Assembly (NCBI GenBank): GCA_021838585.1
Contig: JAKCDE010000007.1
Coordinates: 6,075-70,074 of the forward strand
DNA from: Nitrospirota bacterium
Lineage (GTDB): Bacteria > Nitrospirota_A > Leptospirillia > Leptospirillales > Leptospirillaceae
Direction: 5' to 3'
DNA: 64,000 bases
The notes beneath the pieces were generated by a model. That model had not been told where the DNA came from, did no database searches, and saw only the letters and a program-made list of their open reading frames with translations. Below, in pieces: positions 43,257 to 51,304 of the stretch; within the stretch, counting starts at the first letter, position 1; every line of letters starts with the position of its first letter. A program made the position numbers and the translations under genes.

Positions 43257-44870
43257 ATGACGGAGAGATGGGGAATTCCCCCGCGGGGCATGACGCAGGC
43301 AGCTGTCCTGGCGGCTTTTCTGTCGATTCTCCCCTTCCCGAACGCGGCCCGTTCCGACGACTCCGGCGGCGGGCCCATGGGTTTTCCGAGCGGCGCCACC
43401 CTCCAGTCGATCGTCTCGGGAGAGTCCGGACCCGGCAAGAGTTCCCCCGGAAAGCCCGTTCGGCCGGACTGGGGTCCCCGGCTCTGGAGCCAGGAGGGGG
43501 GAGGGGAGACGCGGAACCCCTTCTTTGCCGCACCTCCCCCACGCAAAGCTTCCCGGGATTCCTCCGGACAAACCGGGGAATCCGTTGCCGGCAGCGGAAC
43601 ATTTCAATCCTCCTCCGCACCTCCCCAATGGGACCGGAACTTTGCGCCGAATCCCCTCGCGGCCCTGGATTACAGTTTTTCCCACCAGCCGGTTCTGGCC
43701 AATGGCCGCCTTCTTCTGACCTCGACGCGGGGACAGGTCCTCTGTCTCGACGCCATGACCGGTGGGACCCTATGGCATGTGCGCCTACCCGAATCGGTCC
43801 GCGCCTCGGGGGTCGCGGACGAAAACGCGTTCTATGTCGTGAGCGGTTCCCCCTACGTCACCGCGCCCCACATGATGGGCTACGCCCAGACGCGGACTAT
43901 TCGCCGGGGATCCGGTCCCGGACATCTCTACGCACTCTCCCTTCTCTCGGGAAAAATCCTGTGGTCGGCGGAGGTTCCGGGGCCGGTTCTCGGAAGCCCG
44001 GTTCTTTCCGGCGGCATCCTCTGGGTTGCAACCGGCAACGCGCGTCTTGCGGGCTATTCCCTGGAGAAGGAGCGAAAGATTCTGGAGATGCCCCTCTTTT
44101 CGTCAGCCGGCTGGTCGTCTCCGCTCTATGTCCACCACTGGATCTGGCTCTCCCTCGAAGGACCCACGAAGCTCGTCGCCCTCTGGCCCGAGAGGAAGCG
44201 GACCGTCTGGGCGCTCACCACTCCGCCCACCGAACGACTCGTTCTCTTCACGCCCACCCCCGCCTTCGGGGCCATGCGGCTCGTGACCCTCTTCCTTTCG
44301 GTCCGCAAGGGGATCCCCCATGAACGGCTGGCCATCGCCTCCGCCGTGACCGGTCACATCTTTCACGAAATTCCCTTTGCGGAAAAAGGGGAGTCGGTGT
44401 CGCTTGAAAAGGTCGTTCCCCCGGGACTCCCGCCCTTCGCGCGGGTCTTCGAGGGAGCGGCCGGAGCCGTCGTGGCCGGATCGACGGCGGTGGCCGCCTC
44501 CGCAATCCTCGGGCGGGCGATCGCGGCCGATATCCCCTCCGGCCACCGTTTCTGGTCGGTGCCGCTTCCCGCGTCACCCGTCGGTTCGGGAACGGTCGCA
44601 GGGCTTCTGGTTGCCCTTCCTCTTCGCGACCGCCTTCTTCTGGCCGATCTTGCCTCCGGAAAAACCCTCGAAAGCCGCAGGCTCGACGGAGAGCCTGCTC
44701 CCGGATCTCCGCCGATCATGGAGACCACATTGTATTTGGCCCAGAAAAACGGCCGGGTCCGGGCGATCTCCCTGGAAAATCAGCGCAAACGGATTTTCCC
44801 TTCACCCAAGCCTCCGGATCTTTCGGGGGGAGCAGGCGACAGGGAGAAGGAGAGGAACGGAGATGGCTGA
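43257..44870 (+). CDS. Exported PQQ-like beta-propeller protein
   Basis: A 537-residue protein with an N-terminal signal-like helix and a Pro/Gly-rich linker, then propeller repeats of the PQQ/BamB type: GRLLLTSTRGQVLCLDAMTG, then GHLYALSLLSGKILWSAEV and NARLAGYSLEKERKI. Such folds serve as protein scaffolds or dehydrogenase cores. No catalytic or cofactor residues are identifiable. AAAGGA is just upstream of the ATG. It overlaps the YkgJ-like gene by 8 bases, so they are coupled. Confidence 0.65.
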   Translation: MTERWGIPPRGMTQAAVLAAFLSILPFPNAARSDDSGGGPMGFPSGATLQSIVSGESGPGKSSPGKPVRPDWGPRLWSQEGGGETRNPFFAAPPPRKASRDSSGQTGESVAGSGTFQSSSAPPQWDRNFAPNPLAALDYSFSHQPVLANGRLLLTSTRGQVLCLDAMTGGTLWHVRLPESVRASGVADENAFYVVSGSPYVTAPHMMGYAQTRTIRRGSGPGHLYALSLLSGKILWSAEVPGPVLGSPVLSGGILWVATGNARLAGYSLEKERKILEMPLFSSAGWSSPLYVHHWIWLSLEGPTKLVALWPERKRTVWALTTPPTERLVLFTPTPAFGAMRLVTLFLSVRKGIPHERLAIASAVTGHIFHEIPFAEKGESVSLEKVVPPGLPPFARVFEGAAGAVVAGSTAVAASAILGRAIAADIPSGHRFWSVPLPASPVGSGTVAGLLVALPLRDRLLLADLASGKTLESRRLDGEPAPGSPPIMETTLYLAQKNGRVRAISLENQRKRIFPSPKPPDLSGGAGDREKERNGDG

Positions 44871-45570
44871 CGATCCCCTGGTCCACGATCTGACCTTCAG
44901 CAACGTGAAAGGGGAGACCTTTACCTTGTCCCCCCCGCTCTATCTCGGGTCCCTTGCGGAGCTGGGCCGGATCGGAGAGCGGATCGAAGAGGCCGGCGGG
45001 AGGATATCCCGTGGGGAGGCCCTTTCTCTTGTCCGGGAAATCTACCGGATCGTCGACCGGGTGGGGGAGAGCGTGGCCGATCATATGTCCTGCAGGGCGG
45101 GATGCGCCGCCTGCTGCCGCATGATGGTGGCGGTTACCCGCGGAGAAGGGGAGATCCTGCGGGAGCGGATTGACCGGGAGCCGGAGGGGCTCCGGAAGGA
45201 GCGATGGAAGGAAGGTTTGCTCTCCCGGACCGAGAGCCTCCTTTCGCTAAAAGGATCGGCGGATCCCTCACGACCCCTGACGACTCTTCCTGACATGCTG
45301 GCGACCTGCGAGGCCTACGAGAAGAAAGGGCTCTTCTGCCCCTTTCTGGGAGAAGACCGCCTTTGCGAAATCTACGAGGACAGACCGCTCATGTGCCGGA
45401 TCTGCTGGACGCTGACCGACCCGCGCGACTGCGATCCCGGAGAGGGGCCTCCGGTCAAGTTTCGAAACGGGGTTTTCTTCCGTGCCTTCGATCTGCTCAT
45501 TCTTCTGGGAAAGGCCGGATTCGATGACGCCCGCCACCGTCCCATCCCCCTGTGGCTGACCCTCGCGTGA
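44863..45570 (+). CDS. YkgJ-family cysteine-cluster protein
   Basis: A 235-residue protein with the YkgJ pattern: CRAGCAACCRMM near residue 77-88, then CPFLGEDRLCEIYEDRPLMCRI and further cysteines. Family members are thought to bind metal ions (zinc or an iron-sulfur cluster); the precise role is unknown. AAGGAGAGGAACGG precedes the ATG. It sits in a three-gene operon between the propeller and a PAP2 protein, both overlapping it. Confidence 0.8.
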   Translation: MADDPLVHDLTFSNVKGETFTLSPPLYLGSLAELGRIGERIEEAGGRISRGEALSLVREIYRIVDRVGESVADHMSCRAGCAACCRMMVAVTRGEGEILRERIDREPEGLRKERWKEGLLSRTESLLSLKGSADPSRPLTTLPDMLATCEAYEKKGLFCPFLGEDRLCEIYEDRPLMCRICWTLTDPRDCDPGEGPPVKFRNGVFFRAFDLLILLGKAGFDDARHRPIPLWLTLA

Positions 45571-46226
45571 ACGGCTCCGCCCTGCTCCGGTCCTCTCCGT
45601 GGCGACAGGCATTGTCCGCCTCCTTTCCCTTTTTTCTCCTGTTCCTGGGGCTGATCCTCCTTCTCATGGCCCATCGGACCGTTTATCCAGACAGAGCGCT
45701 CTCGATGGCACTTTCCGGCCTCCCCGCCCCCTTCTACGAATTCTGGGCGATCCTCTGCCGTTCGGGCAACGTGGAGATTGAGCTTCCGATTCTGATGGTG
45801 GCCGGAACACTTCTGTGGCGGCAGAGGAGGGAGGAGCGTCCGGTTCTTCTCTTTTTTCTGGCGGCGCTCTTTTTTGGAACGCTCCTCGAGCATCTCCTCA
45901 AAATGAACCTTCCGCGCTATGCCCCGACGGAAGAGTTTCAGCACGATCCGCTGACGGGCTGGGAAATCTTCTACCCGGCCCATTTTCATGTCATCTCCTC
46001 CTTTCCTTCGGGACACACCTTCCGCGTCCTTCTGATCCTGCTCTTCGTCGACCGCTACTATCCCCGCCTCCGTTTTGCCGTTCTGACCTGGGCACTTCTG
46101 ATCATGGCGGGTGTCGTGGCCCTTGGCTGGCACTGGAGCTCCGATGTGGCCGGATCCGTCCTTCTTGTCCTCATCCTGCGCCCATGGATCGATTACACGG
46201 CCAATCATCATCAAAAAAAAATCTGA
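45567..46226 (+). CDS. PAP2-type membrane phosphatase
   Basis: Integral membrane acid phosphatase of the phosphatidic-acid or undecaprenyl-pyrophosphatase type. The conserved pieces are present in order: KMNLPRYAP, then FPSGHT, then LGWHWSSDVAG with the catalytic His and Asp. Five to six hydrophobic helices. GTG at 45567 overlaps the YkgJ stop as GTGA; a GTG at 45552 is also in frame. Likely role: undecaprenyl phosphate or phospholipid recycling. Confidence 0.82.
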   Translation: MNGSALLRSSPWRQALSASFPFFLLFLGLILLLMAHRTVYPDRALSMALSGLPAPFYEFWAILCRSGNVEIELPILMVAGTLLWRQRREERPVLLFFLAALFFGTLLEHLLKMNLPRYAPTEEFQHDPLTGWEIFYPAHFHVISSFPSGHTFRVLLILLFVDRYYPRLRFAVLTWALLIMAGVVALGWHWSSDVAGSVLLVLILRPWIDYTANHHQKKI

Positions 46227-46281
46227 TCGATTTAGTCCTTTTTTATCGATCCATATTCCTTTTCTTTCAAAAAGAGTTTAT

Positions 46282-46300
46282 CTTGTACGGCCGGTACAAG
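46282..46300. promoter_or_regulatory. 7-bp inverted repeat upstream of radC
   Basis: CTTGTAC (46282-46288) and GTACAAG (46294-46300) with a five-base spacer form a short operator-like palindrome, 35 bases before the radC start. It could be a repressor site. Confidence 0.4.
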
Positions 46301-46335
46301 CCCTTATCACTTGGTAAACTGAAAGGAAATAGAAT

Positions 46336-47034
46336 ATGGCTGATGGTTCGAATCGCGTTTCCGAATGGCCGGAATACGAACGACCCAGGGAGCGGCTTGC
46401 CGCTTCGGGACCCAGGAACCTCGCGGATTCCGAGCTTCTGGCCATTCTCCTGCGGACCGGCAACAGAAACGAATCGGCCCTGGCCCTGGCCAAACGCCTC
46501 CTGACCACCTTCGACGGCATTCCGGGGCTCTCGCGCCAGCTGATCGCGGATCTCTCGAAGATCAAGGGGGTGGGCCTCGCGAAAGGAGCCCAGATCCTGG
46601 CAGCACTCGAGCTGGGACGGCGCCTGGCCGAGCGCTCCCTGGTCCCGGAGGAGGCGATCCGCTCCGGGGAGAATGTCTACCGGATTCTGGGACCCCGTCT
46701 TCGTGAGGACCGGAAGGAGTCCTTCTGGGTGCTTCTGCTCGACCAGAAGCACCGACTCAGAAAGAGCGAGCGGATCTCGGAGGGAACCCTGTCCATGACG
46801 CCGGTGCATCCACGGGAGGCCTTCTCCCCAGCCATCCGGGAATCGGCGGCGGCAGTGATCTTCGTCCACAACCATCCCTCGGGAGATCCGGAACCCTCTC
46901 CCGACGACTGGAATCTCACCACCCGGCTGGTCGAGTGCGGACGGCTTCTGGGAATTCGGGTTCTGGACCACGTTGTGGTGGGGGACCACGCCTGGGTGAG
47001 TCTCCGGGACAGGGGAGCGGCAATGGACGGCTAA
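46336..47034 (+). CDS. radC: RadC family (JAB/MPN) protein
   Basis: Family described as DNA-repair related but whose activity is unsettled. The N-terminal helix-hairpin-helix part (LSKIKGVGLAKGAQI) and the C-terminal JAB metal motif HNHPSGDPEPS (H178, H180) with a following Asp are intact. 232 residues. AAAGGAAATAG precedes the ATG. An operator-like palindrome lies upstream. The orphan oxidase gene follows after 190 bases. Confidence 0.9.
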   Translation: MADGSNRVSEWPEYERPRERLAASGPRNLADSELLAILLRTGNRNESALALAKRLLTTFDGIPGLSRQLIADLSKIKGVGLAKGAQILAALELGRRLAERSLVPEEAIRSGENVYRILGPRLREDRKESFWVLLLDQKHRLRKSERISEGTLSMTPVHPREAFSPAIRESAAAVIFVHNHPSGDPEPSPDDWNLTTRLVECGRLLGIRVLDHVVVGDHAWVSLRDRGAAMDG

Positions 47035-47155
47035 AAAATCCCCAGAAAACAGAATTCCTCTTCCTTTCGGGAATGTTTTGATTTTTTAATGTCCCTGAAA
47101 ATCTTTTCTGATTGGTCGCCGGTTTTAGCCCTGACGTAGGCTGAAAGAATGGGAA

Positions 47156-47184
47156 GGAGCCCCGTCCTGACGGCGGGAGGCTCC
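47156..47184 (+). other. Hairpin in the leader of the oxidase gene
   Basis: GGAGCC (47156-47161) pairs with GGCTCC (47179-47184), with an inner CC/GG extension. It lies 42 bases before the start of the heme-copper subunit gene. There is no T-run, so it is less likely a terminator. It could be a regulatory leader or part of an old mobile-element end. Confidence 0.35.
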
Positions 47185-47225
47185 CCCCTTCGGATCATGC
47201 CCACGCTGCAACAGGGAGGACTGTC

Positions 47226-48617
47226 ATGACCTCAAGAAAAGAAATACCTTCCGGAACGGCCGCCAAGACGGCGATCATATCTTCCGTTTTCTGGCTGGCG
47301 ATGGGGACGACACTGGGTTTCGTCACCTCGCTCAAACTCTCCTACCCCGACGTTCTCTCGGGAACGCCCTACCTGAACTTCGGCCACATCCGGCCGGTCC
47401 ATGTCCTGACGGTGATCTACGCCTGGATCTCGATGGCCTTTGCGGCCGCCATGTTCTATATGACTCCCGTCCTCTGCGGAACGAGGCTCTGGAGCGAGCG
47501 GCTCGGCGTCATGAATATCTGGCTCTGGAACCTGGGGATCATTATCGCCGATATTTCCCTGGACCTTGGGATCAGCTCGGGACGGGAGTATTCGGAGTAT
47601 GCCTGGCCGATCGACATCTATGTCGTCGCCTTCATCTTCGTTCCCCTGGGAGTGAATGTCTGGATGACCGTGCTCACCCGGACGGTGAAGGGTCTCTATC
47701 CCACCACCTGGATCATGATGGCGGCCGTCCTTTACATGACGACCGACTATTCCCTGACCCAGTCGGTGGAGGTCTTTCACATCACGGGACTGAACGAAGC
47801 CCTTCTGACCTGGTGGAACGGCCACAACCAGCTCGGGATCTGGATTACACCGGTTTCCATCGGAATCGGGATGTACCTGATTCCCAAGCTCTCGGGCAAT
47901 CCGCTCTACAGCCACAAGCTGGCCCATCTCACCTTCTGGGGGCTCTTCGCCTTCTACTCCACCCCCGGCGCGCACCACCTGATGGGGGCTCCCATCCCCG
48001 AGTGGCTCAAATCCTTCGCCTCCGTCTCCGGGGTCATGATCCTGGTTCCCGGTATGGCCTTCATCGCCAACGCCCTTCTCACCATGCAGGGCAAGTGGCG
48101 ACTTTTCGTGGAGGTGCCACCCATCCGCTGGGCAATCACCGGAACACTGATGGGCATTCCCCTCTTCTTCCAGGGCGGATTCCAGCAGACCCGGGCGATC
48201 AACTGGTACATCCACGGGACCCACTGGATCGTGGCCCACGCCCATCTGGCCCTTCTGGGCTTCTCCTCCTTCATGGAGATCGGCGCCATGTACTACGGTC
48301 TGGAACGGCTCCTGAAGCGGAAATTCAACCCGACGCTCGAGCTCTACCACTACTGGCTCATGACCATCGGCTTCATCATCTTCTGGACCTCGCTCACGGC
48401 GGCCGGCCTCATCCAGGCGGCGGCCAAGGTCTACGAGATCCCCTACGTGGCCTCCGTCCAGGCGACCCACCCCTACATGGTGGCCCGCTCCTGGGGCGGC
48501 TTCATGATCATCACGGGGCAGTGGATCTTCCTCTACAATCTCTACCGGACCGCAACGGCGCCGGCCTCCCGGGCGGTTCCCTCACATCTGGCGACGGAGG
48601 GCTCCGGAATTTCCTGA
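47226..48617 (+). CDS. Heme-copper oxidase subunit I, CcoN-like (cbb3/NOR-like)
   Basis: 463 residues, about 12 membrane helices. Ligands are present: H59 (GHIRPVH; low-spin heme), H200 in WWNGHNQ and H250/H251 (PGAHH) for Cu(B), Y244, and H338/H340 in AHAHLALLG. These fit the cbb3-type oxidase. The segment preceding the second heme site (FQGGFQQTRAINWYIHG) is unlike the usual FEGPMMS of cbb3 and recalls nitric-oxide reductases. No ccoO/ccoP-like cytochrome gene lies nearby, so it is an orphan catalytic subunit. Oxygen or NO reduction are both possible. Confidence 0.85.
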   Translation: MTSRKEIPSGTAAKTAIISSVFWLAMGTTLGFVTSLKLSYPDVLSGTPYLNFGHIRPVHVLTVIYAWISMAFAAAMFYMTPVLCGTRLWSERLGVMNIWLWNLGIIIADISLDLGISSGREYSEYAWPIDIYVVAFIFVPLGVNVWMTVLTRTVKGLYPTTWIMMAAVLYMTTDYSLTQSVEVFHITGLNEALLTWWNGHNQLGIWITPVSIGIGMYLIPKLSGNPLYSHKLAHLTFWGLFAFYSTPGAHHLMGAPIPEWLKSFASVSGVMILVPGMAFIANALLTMQGKWRLFVEVPPIRWAITGTLMGIPLFFQGGFQQTRAINWYIHGTHWIVAHAHLALLGFSSFMEIGAMYYGLERLLKRKFNPTLELYHYWLMTIGFIIFWTSLTAAGLIQAAAKVYEIPYVASVQATHPYMVARSWGGFMIITGQWIFLYNLYRTATAPASRAVPSHLATEGSGIS

Positions 48618-48654
48618 CGGAAGGCGGCCTTGAGAAACCCGTCGATACCGTGAA

Positions 48655-48688
48655 GAAGAGGCCCGTTCGTTCGGGCCTCTTCGTTTTT
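48655..48688 (+). terminator. Rho-independent terminator after the oxidase gene
   Basis: Perfect 11-bp stem GAAGAGGCCCG/CGGGCCTCTTC with a six-base loop (48666-48671) and a T-run at 48684-48688. It separates the oxidase gene from convergent arsB. Confidence 0.9.
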
Positions 48689-48731
48689 GTGTCCGGGAAG
48701 TTGACCTCCGAAGGGTGGAGATCGGCCGGGA

Positions 48732-50027
48732 TCAGACCAGAAGGGCCAGGGTCAGGAGGGTGACGGCCAGGATGGGAGGGGTCAGCAGGAATCCGGTCCG
48801 GATGTAGTCTCCCCAACCGATTTTCTCGCCTTTCTTGGCCAGGACATGGAGCCAGAGAAGGGTCGCCAGGCTTCCGATGGGGGTGAGCTTCGGGCCCAGG
48901 TCGCAGCCGATGACGTTGGCGTAGATCATGGCCTGGCGGACGGGTTCCGGGAGGCCATGGGTCTGCTGGATGGACAGGGTTCCGGCCAGGACCGCGGGAA
49001 GGTTGTTCATGACGGAGGAGAGGATCGCCGCCAGAAAACCCATGCCCAGGGAGGAGGCGACGACCCCCGAGTGCCCGATTCTCTCCAGAAGGCCTGCCAG
49101 ATGGTCGGTGAGACCGGCGTTCTTCAGGCCGTAAACCACCAGATACATGGACAGGCTGAAGAGGACGATCTGCCAGGGGGCCTCCTTCAGGACCTTTTTC
49201 ACGGGAATGGGAGGGGTCTGGTTGGTGCGGTGCCAGCGTCCGGCCAGGCCCAGAAGAAAAAGGGCGGCCGCCGACATGATGACGAAGGCCGGCAGGTGAA
49301 GGCGGGCGGTGAGAAAGTAGGCCAGTAGAATCGCTCCCAGAACGGGGAAGGCCGCCCGGAAAACGACAGGATCATGGATGACGCTTTTGGGGTCGGGAAG
49401 CTTTTCCAGGTGGTATCGGGCCGGAAGGTGCGATCCGAAGAGAAGCCACAGAGCGGCAAGCGTTGCCAGGATGGAGACGAGGTCAACCGGAACCATGACG
49501 GTGGCGTACCGGTCGAAGGGAATGTGGAAATATTTTGCGACGATGATGTTGACGAGGTTCGAAATCATGAAGGGAAGACTTGCCGTGTCGGCGATGAAGC
49601 CGGTGGCGATGATGAAGGCCAGGGCCCCCCTGGGGGAGATGTCCATGCGAAGGAGGAGAGCCAGCACGATGGGGGTGAGAAGGAGCGCCGCCCCGTCGTT
49701 GGCGAAGACCGCCGAAATGCCGGCGCCCAGGAGAACGATGAGGGGAAAGAGCCGCTTTCCAAAGCCGCCTCCGGCCCGGGCGATGTGGATGGCCGACCAG
49801 TGAAAGAACCCTGCCTCGTCCAGAAGGAGGGAGATGATGATGAGGGCCACGAAGGTGAAGGTCGCGTCCCAGACGATGTGCCAGACGACGGGGATGTCCC
49901 GGAGATGGATGACGCCCGTGGTAAGGGCGAGAAGCGCCCCTCCCGTCGCGCTCCATCCGATGCCGAGGCCCCGGGGCTGCCAGATGACGAAGACGAGTGT
50001 GACCAGGAAGATCGCGAGAGCCAGCAT
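48732..50027 (-). CDS. arsB: Arsenite efflux permease
   Basis: Membrane permease that exports arsenite/antimonite. 431 residues (E. coli ArsB about 429). Conserved family segments are obvious: WQPRGLGIGWSATGGALLAL, FANDGAALLLTPIV, ADTASLPFMISNLVNI and NNLPAVLAG near the C-terminus. About 12 helices. ATG 50027 is preceded by AAAGGAT; a longer frame extends to 50141 but without family similarity. Its divergent partner is arsC. A terminator of the convergent oxidase gene lies between the two. Confidence 0.94.
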   Translation of the reverse strand: MLALAIFLVTLVFVIWQPRGLGIGWSATGGALLALTTGVIHLRDIPVVWHIVWDATFTFVALIIISLLLDEAGFFHWSAIHIARAGGGFGKRLFPLIVLLGAGISAVFANDGAALLLTPIVLALLLRMDISPRGALAFIIATGFIADTASLPFMISNLVNIIVAKYFHIPFDRYATVMVPVDLVSILATLAALWLLFGSHLPARYHLEKLPDPKSVIHDPVVFRAAFPVLGAILLAYFLTARLHLPAFVIMSAAALFLLGLAGRWHRTNQTPPIPVKKVLKEAPWQIVLFSLSMYLVVYGLKNAGLTDHLAGLLERIGHSGVVASSLGMGFLAAILSSVMNNLPAVLAGTLSIQQTHGLPEPVRQAMIYANVIGCDLGPKLTPIGSLATLLWLHVLAKKGEKIGWGDYIRTGFLLTPPILAVTLLTLALLV

Positions 50028-50172
50028 GAGATCCTTTTGGGTTGGTGTGGAGGCGGCCGCCAAGGGGGAGGAGAGCGGATTGCCGGGACTTCCTCCCGAA
50101 AGGACGCTCCTTGAAATCTTCACGAAAAAGGATAAGTTCAAGGGTAGAGCGTTGACTTCCGCCTTTCAAAAT

Positions 50173-50202
50173 CAATACAATCATAGTTAAAATATTGTAT
50201 TG
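50173..50202. promoter_or_regulatory. Perfect 9-bp inverted repeat: ArsR operator
   Basis: CAATACAAT (50173-50181) and ATTGTATTG (50194-50202) with a 12-base spacer lie between divergent arsB and arsC. The length and symmetry suit a dimeric ArsR-family repressor that controls both directions. This is an inference from position and symmetry. Confidence 0.7.
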
Positions 50203-50263
50203 TTTCAAGAGGGAAAGGCCTGTTTTAAGCTCCGGACTTCCGGAGAAAAGAGGATGGAGGAAA

Positions 50264-50743
50264 ATGAAGGTTCTTTTTCTCTGTACGGGGAACTCCTGCC
50301 GGTCCATCATGGCCGAGGCCCTGTTCAACCATCTCGCTCCGGAGGGCCTCCATGCGGAGAGTGGGGGAAGCCAGCCGAAGGGGAGCGTCAATCCCCGGGC
50401 CCTGACCGTCCTCTCCGAAGAGGGCATTTCCGTGAGAGGTCTTTCGAGCAAGTCCTGGAATCTTCTTGCCGGGCCGTTCGACCTCGTGGTGACCCTCTGC
50501 GACAGCGCGGCGGGAGAGGCATGTCCTCTGGTTTTTTCAAAGGCTCCCCGGGTTCACTGGGGTCTTCCCGATCCCGACGCGGTCCGGGGAGGCGACCGGG
50601 TCATCATGGAGGCCTTCCGCCGGACCTTCCGGATCCTCGAGAAGAGGATTGTTGCTTTTCTCGGAATTCCGGAGGTCAGGGAGGGCCGTCTACCGCCGTT
50701 GCCGGATCTCCGGGCGATCGGACACATCGGTCGCGGGGAGTGA
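50264..50743 (+). CDS. arsC: Arsenate reductase, thioredoxin-coupled type
   Basis: Reduces arsenate to arsenite for export by ArsB. 159 residues of the low-molecular-weight tyrosine-phosphatase fold. P-loop CTGNSCRS (C7, C12), where C12 is the nucleophile, with two further cysteines C79 and C87 in the position of the relay pair of the thioredoxin-linked enzyme. ATG at 50264 is preceded by GGAGG. The ArsR operator lies upstream and arsR follows downstream. Confidence 0.94.
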   Translation: MKVLFLCTGNSCRSIMAEALFNHLAPEGLHAESGGSQPKGSVNPRALTVLSEEGISVRGLSSKSWNLLAGPFDLVVTLCDSAAGEACPLVFSKAPRVHWGLPDPDAVRGGDRVIMEAFRRTFRILEKRIVAFLGIPEVREGRLPPLPDLRAIGHIGRGE

Positions 50744-50891
50744 GACCGGGCAACGGGAGAAACGTCTGGGTCAAGAATCGAATTCGAACCGGCCAGGATG
50801 AGGCGCTGGGATCGTTGCCGGGAGACTTATTTCCCCAAAGGTGATCCGGTGGTATGATGAAAGGACGAATTTTTATCGAAGGAGGATCCCG

Positions 50892-51278
50892 ATGCCCGAA
50901 AAAAAGACCCGTTCCGGTTCGCGGATCGATCCCCGCATGCTCGGAATTTTCGAAGCCCTGTCGTCCGGGATCCGGCTCGAGATCTTCCGGCTCCTCGTGA
51001 CGCACGAGCCCAAAGGCCTTGTCGCAGGAGAAATCTCCCAGTCCCTGGGGATTCCTCCGACCAACCTCTCCTTTCATCTGAAGGCCATGACTCAGGCTGA
51101 TCTTCTTTCCGTGACCCCGGAGGGTCGCTTCCTGCGCTACCGGTCCCGGATCGGAACCGTCGAGGAAGTGATCGCCTATCTGACGGAGAACTGTTGCATC
51201 AACACAAGGAACGTTCCTTCCACAGGAGAATGCCCGCCGCCTTCCCCGCGAAATGGCGGGAAGAGCCGGTCTTCCTGA
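50892..51278 (+). CDS. arsR: ArsR-family arsenic repressor, Acidithiobacillus-type
   Basis: Winged-helix repressor of 128 residues. The DNA-binding region is LVAGEISQSLGIPPTNLSFHLKAM. The metal site is not the helix-3 CVC of the plasmid R773 ArsR; instead a C-terminal pair C101/C102 (TENCC) and C114 lie after the dimerisation helix, as in the ArsR of Acidithiobacillus ferrooxidans. GGAGGA precedes the ATG at 50892. It is the likely regulator of the arsB-arsC divergent promoters. Confidence 0.88.
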   Translation: MPEKKTRSGSRIDPRMLGIFEALSSGIRLEIFRLLVTHEPKGLVAGEISQSLGIPPTNLSFHLKAMTQADLLSVTPEGRFLRYRSRIGTVEEVIAYLTENCCINTRNVPSTGECPPPSPRNGGKSRSS

Positions 51279-51304
51279 GGGGCCCGTCCCTCGGAACCCC
51301 GCAT

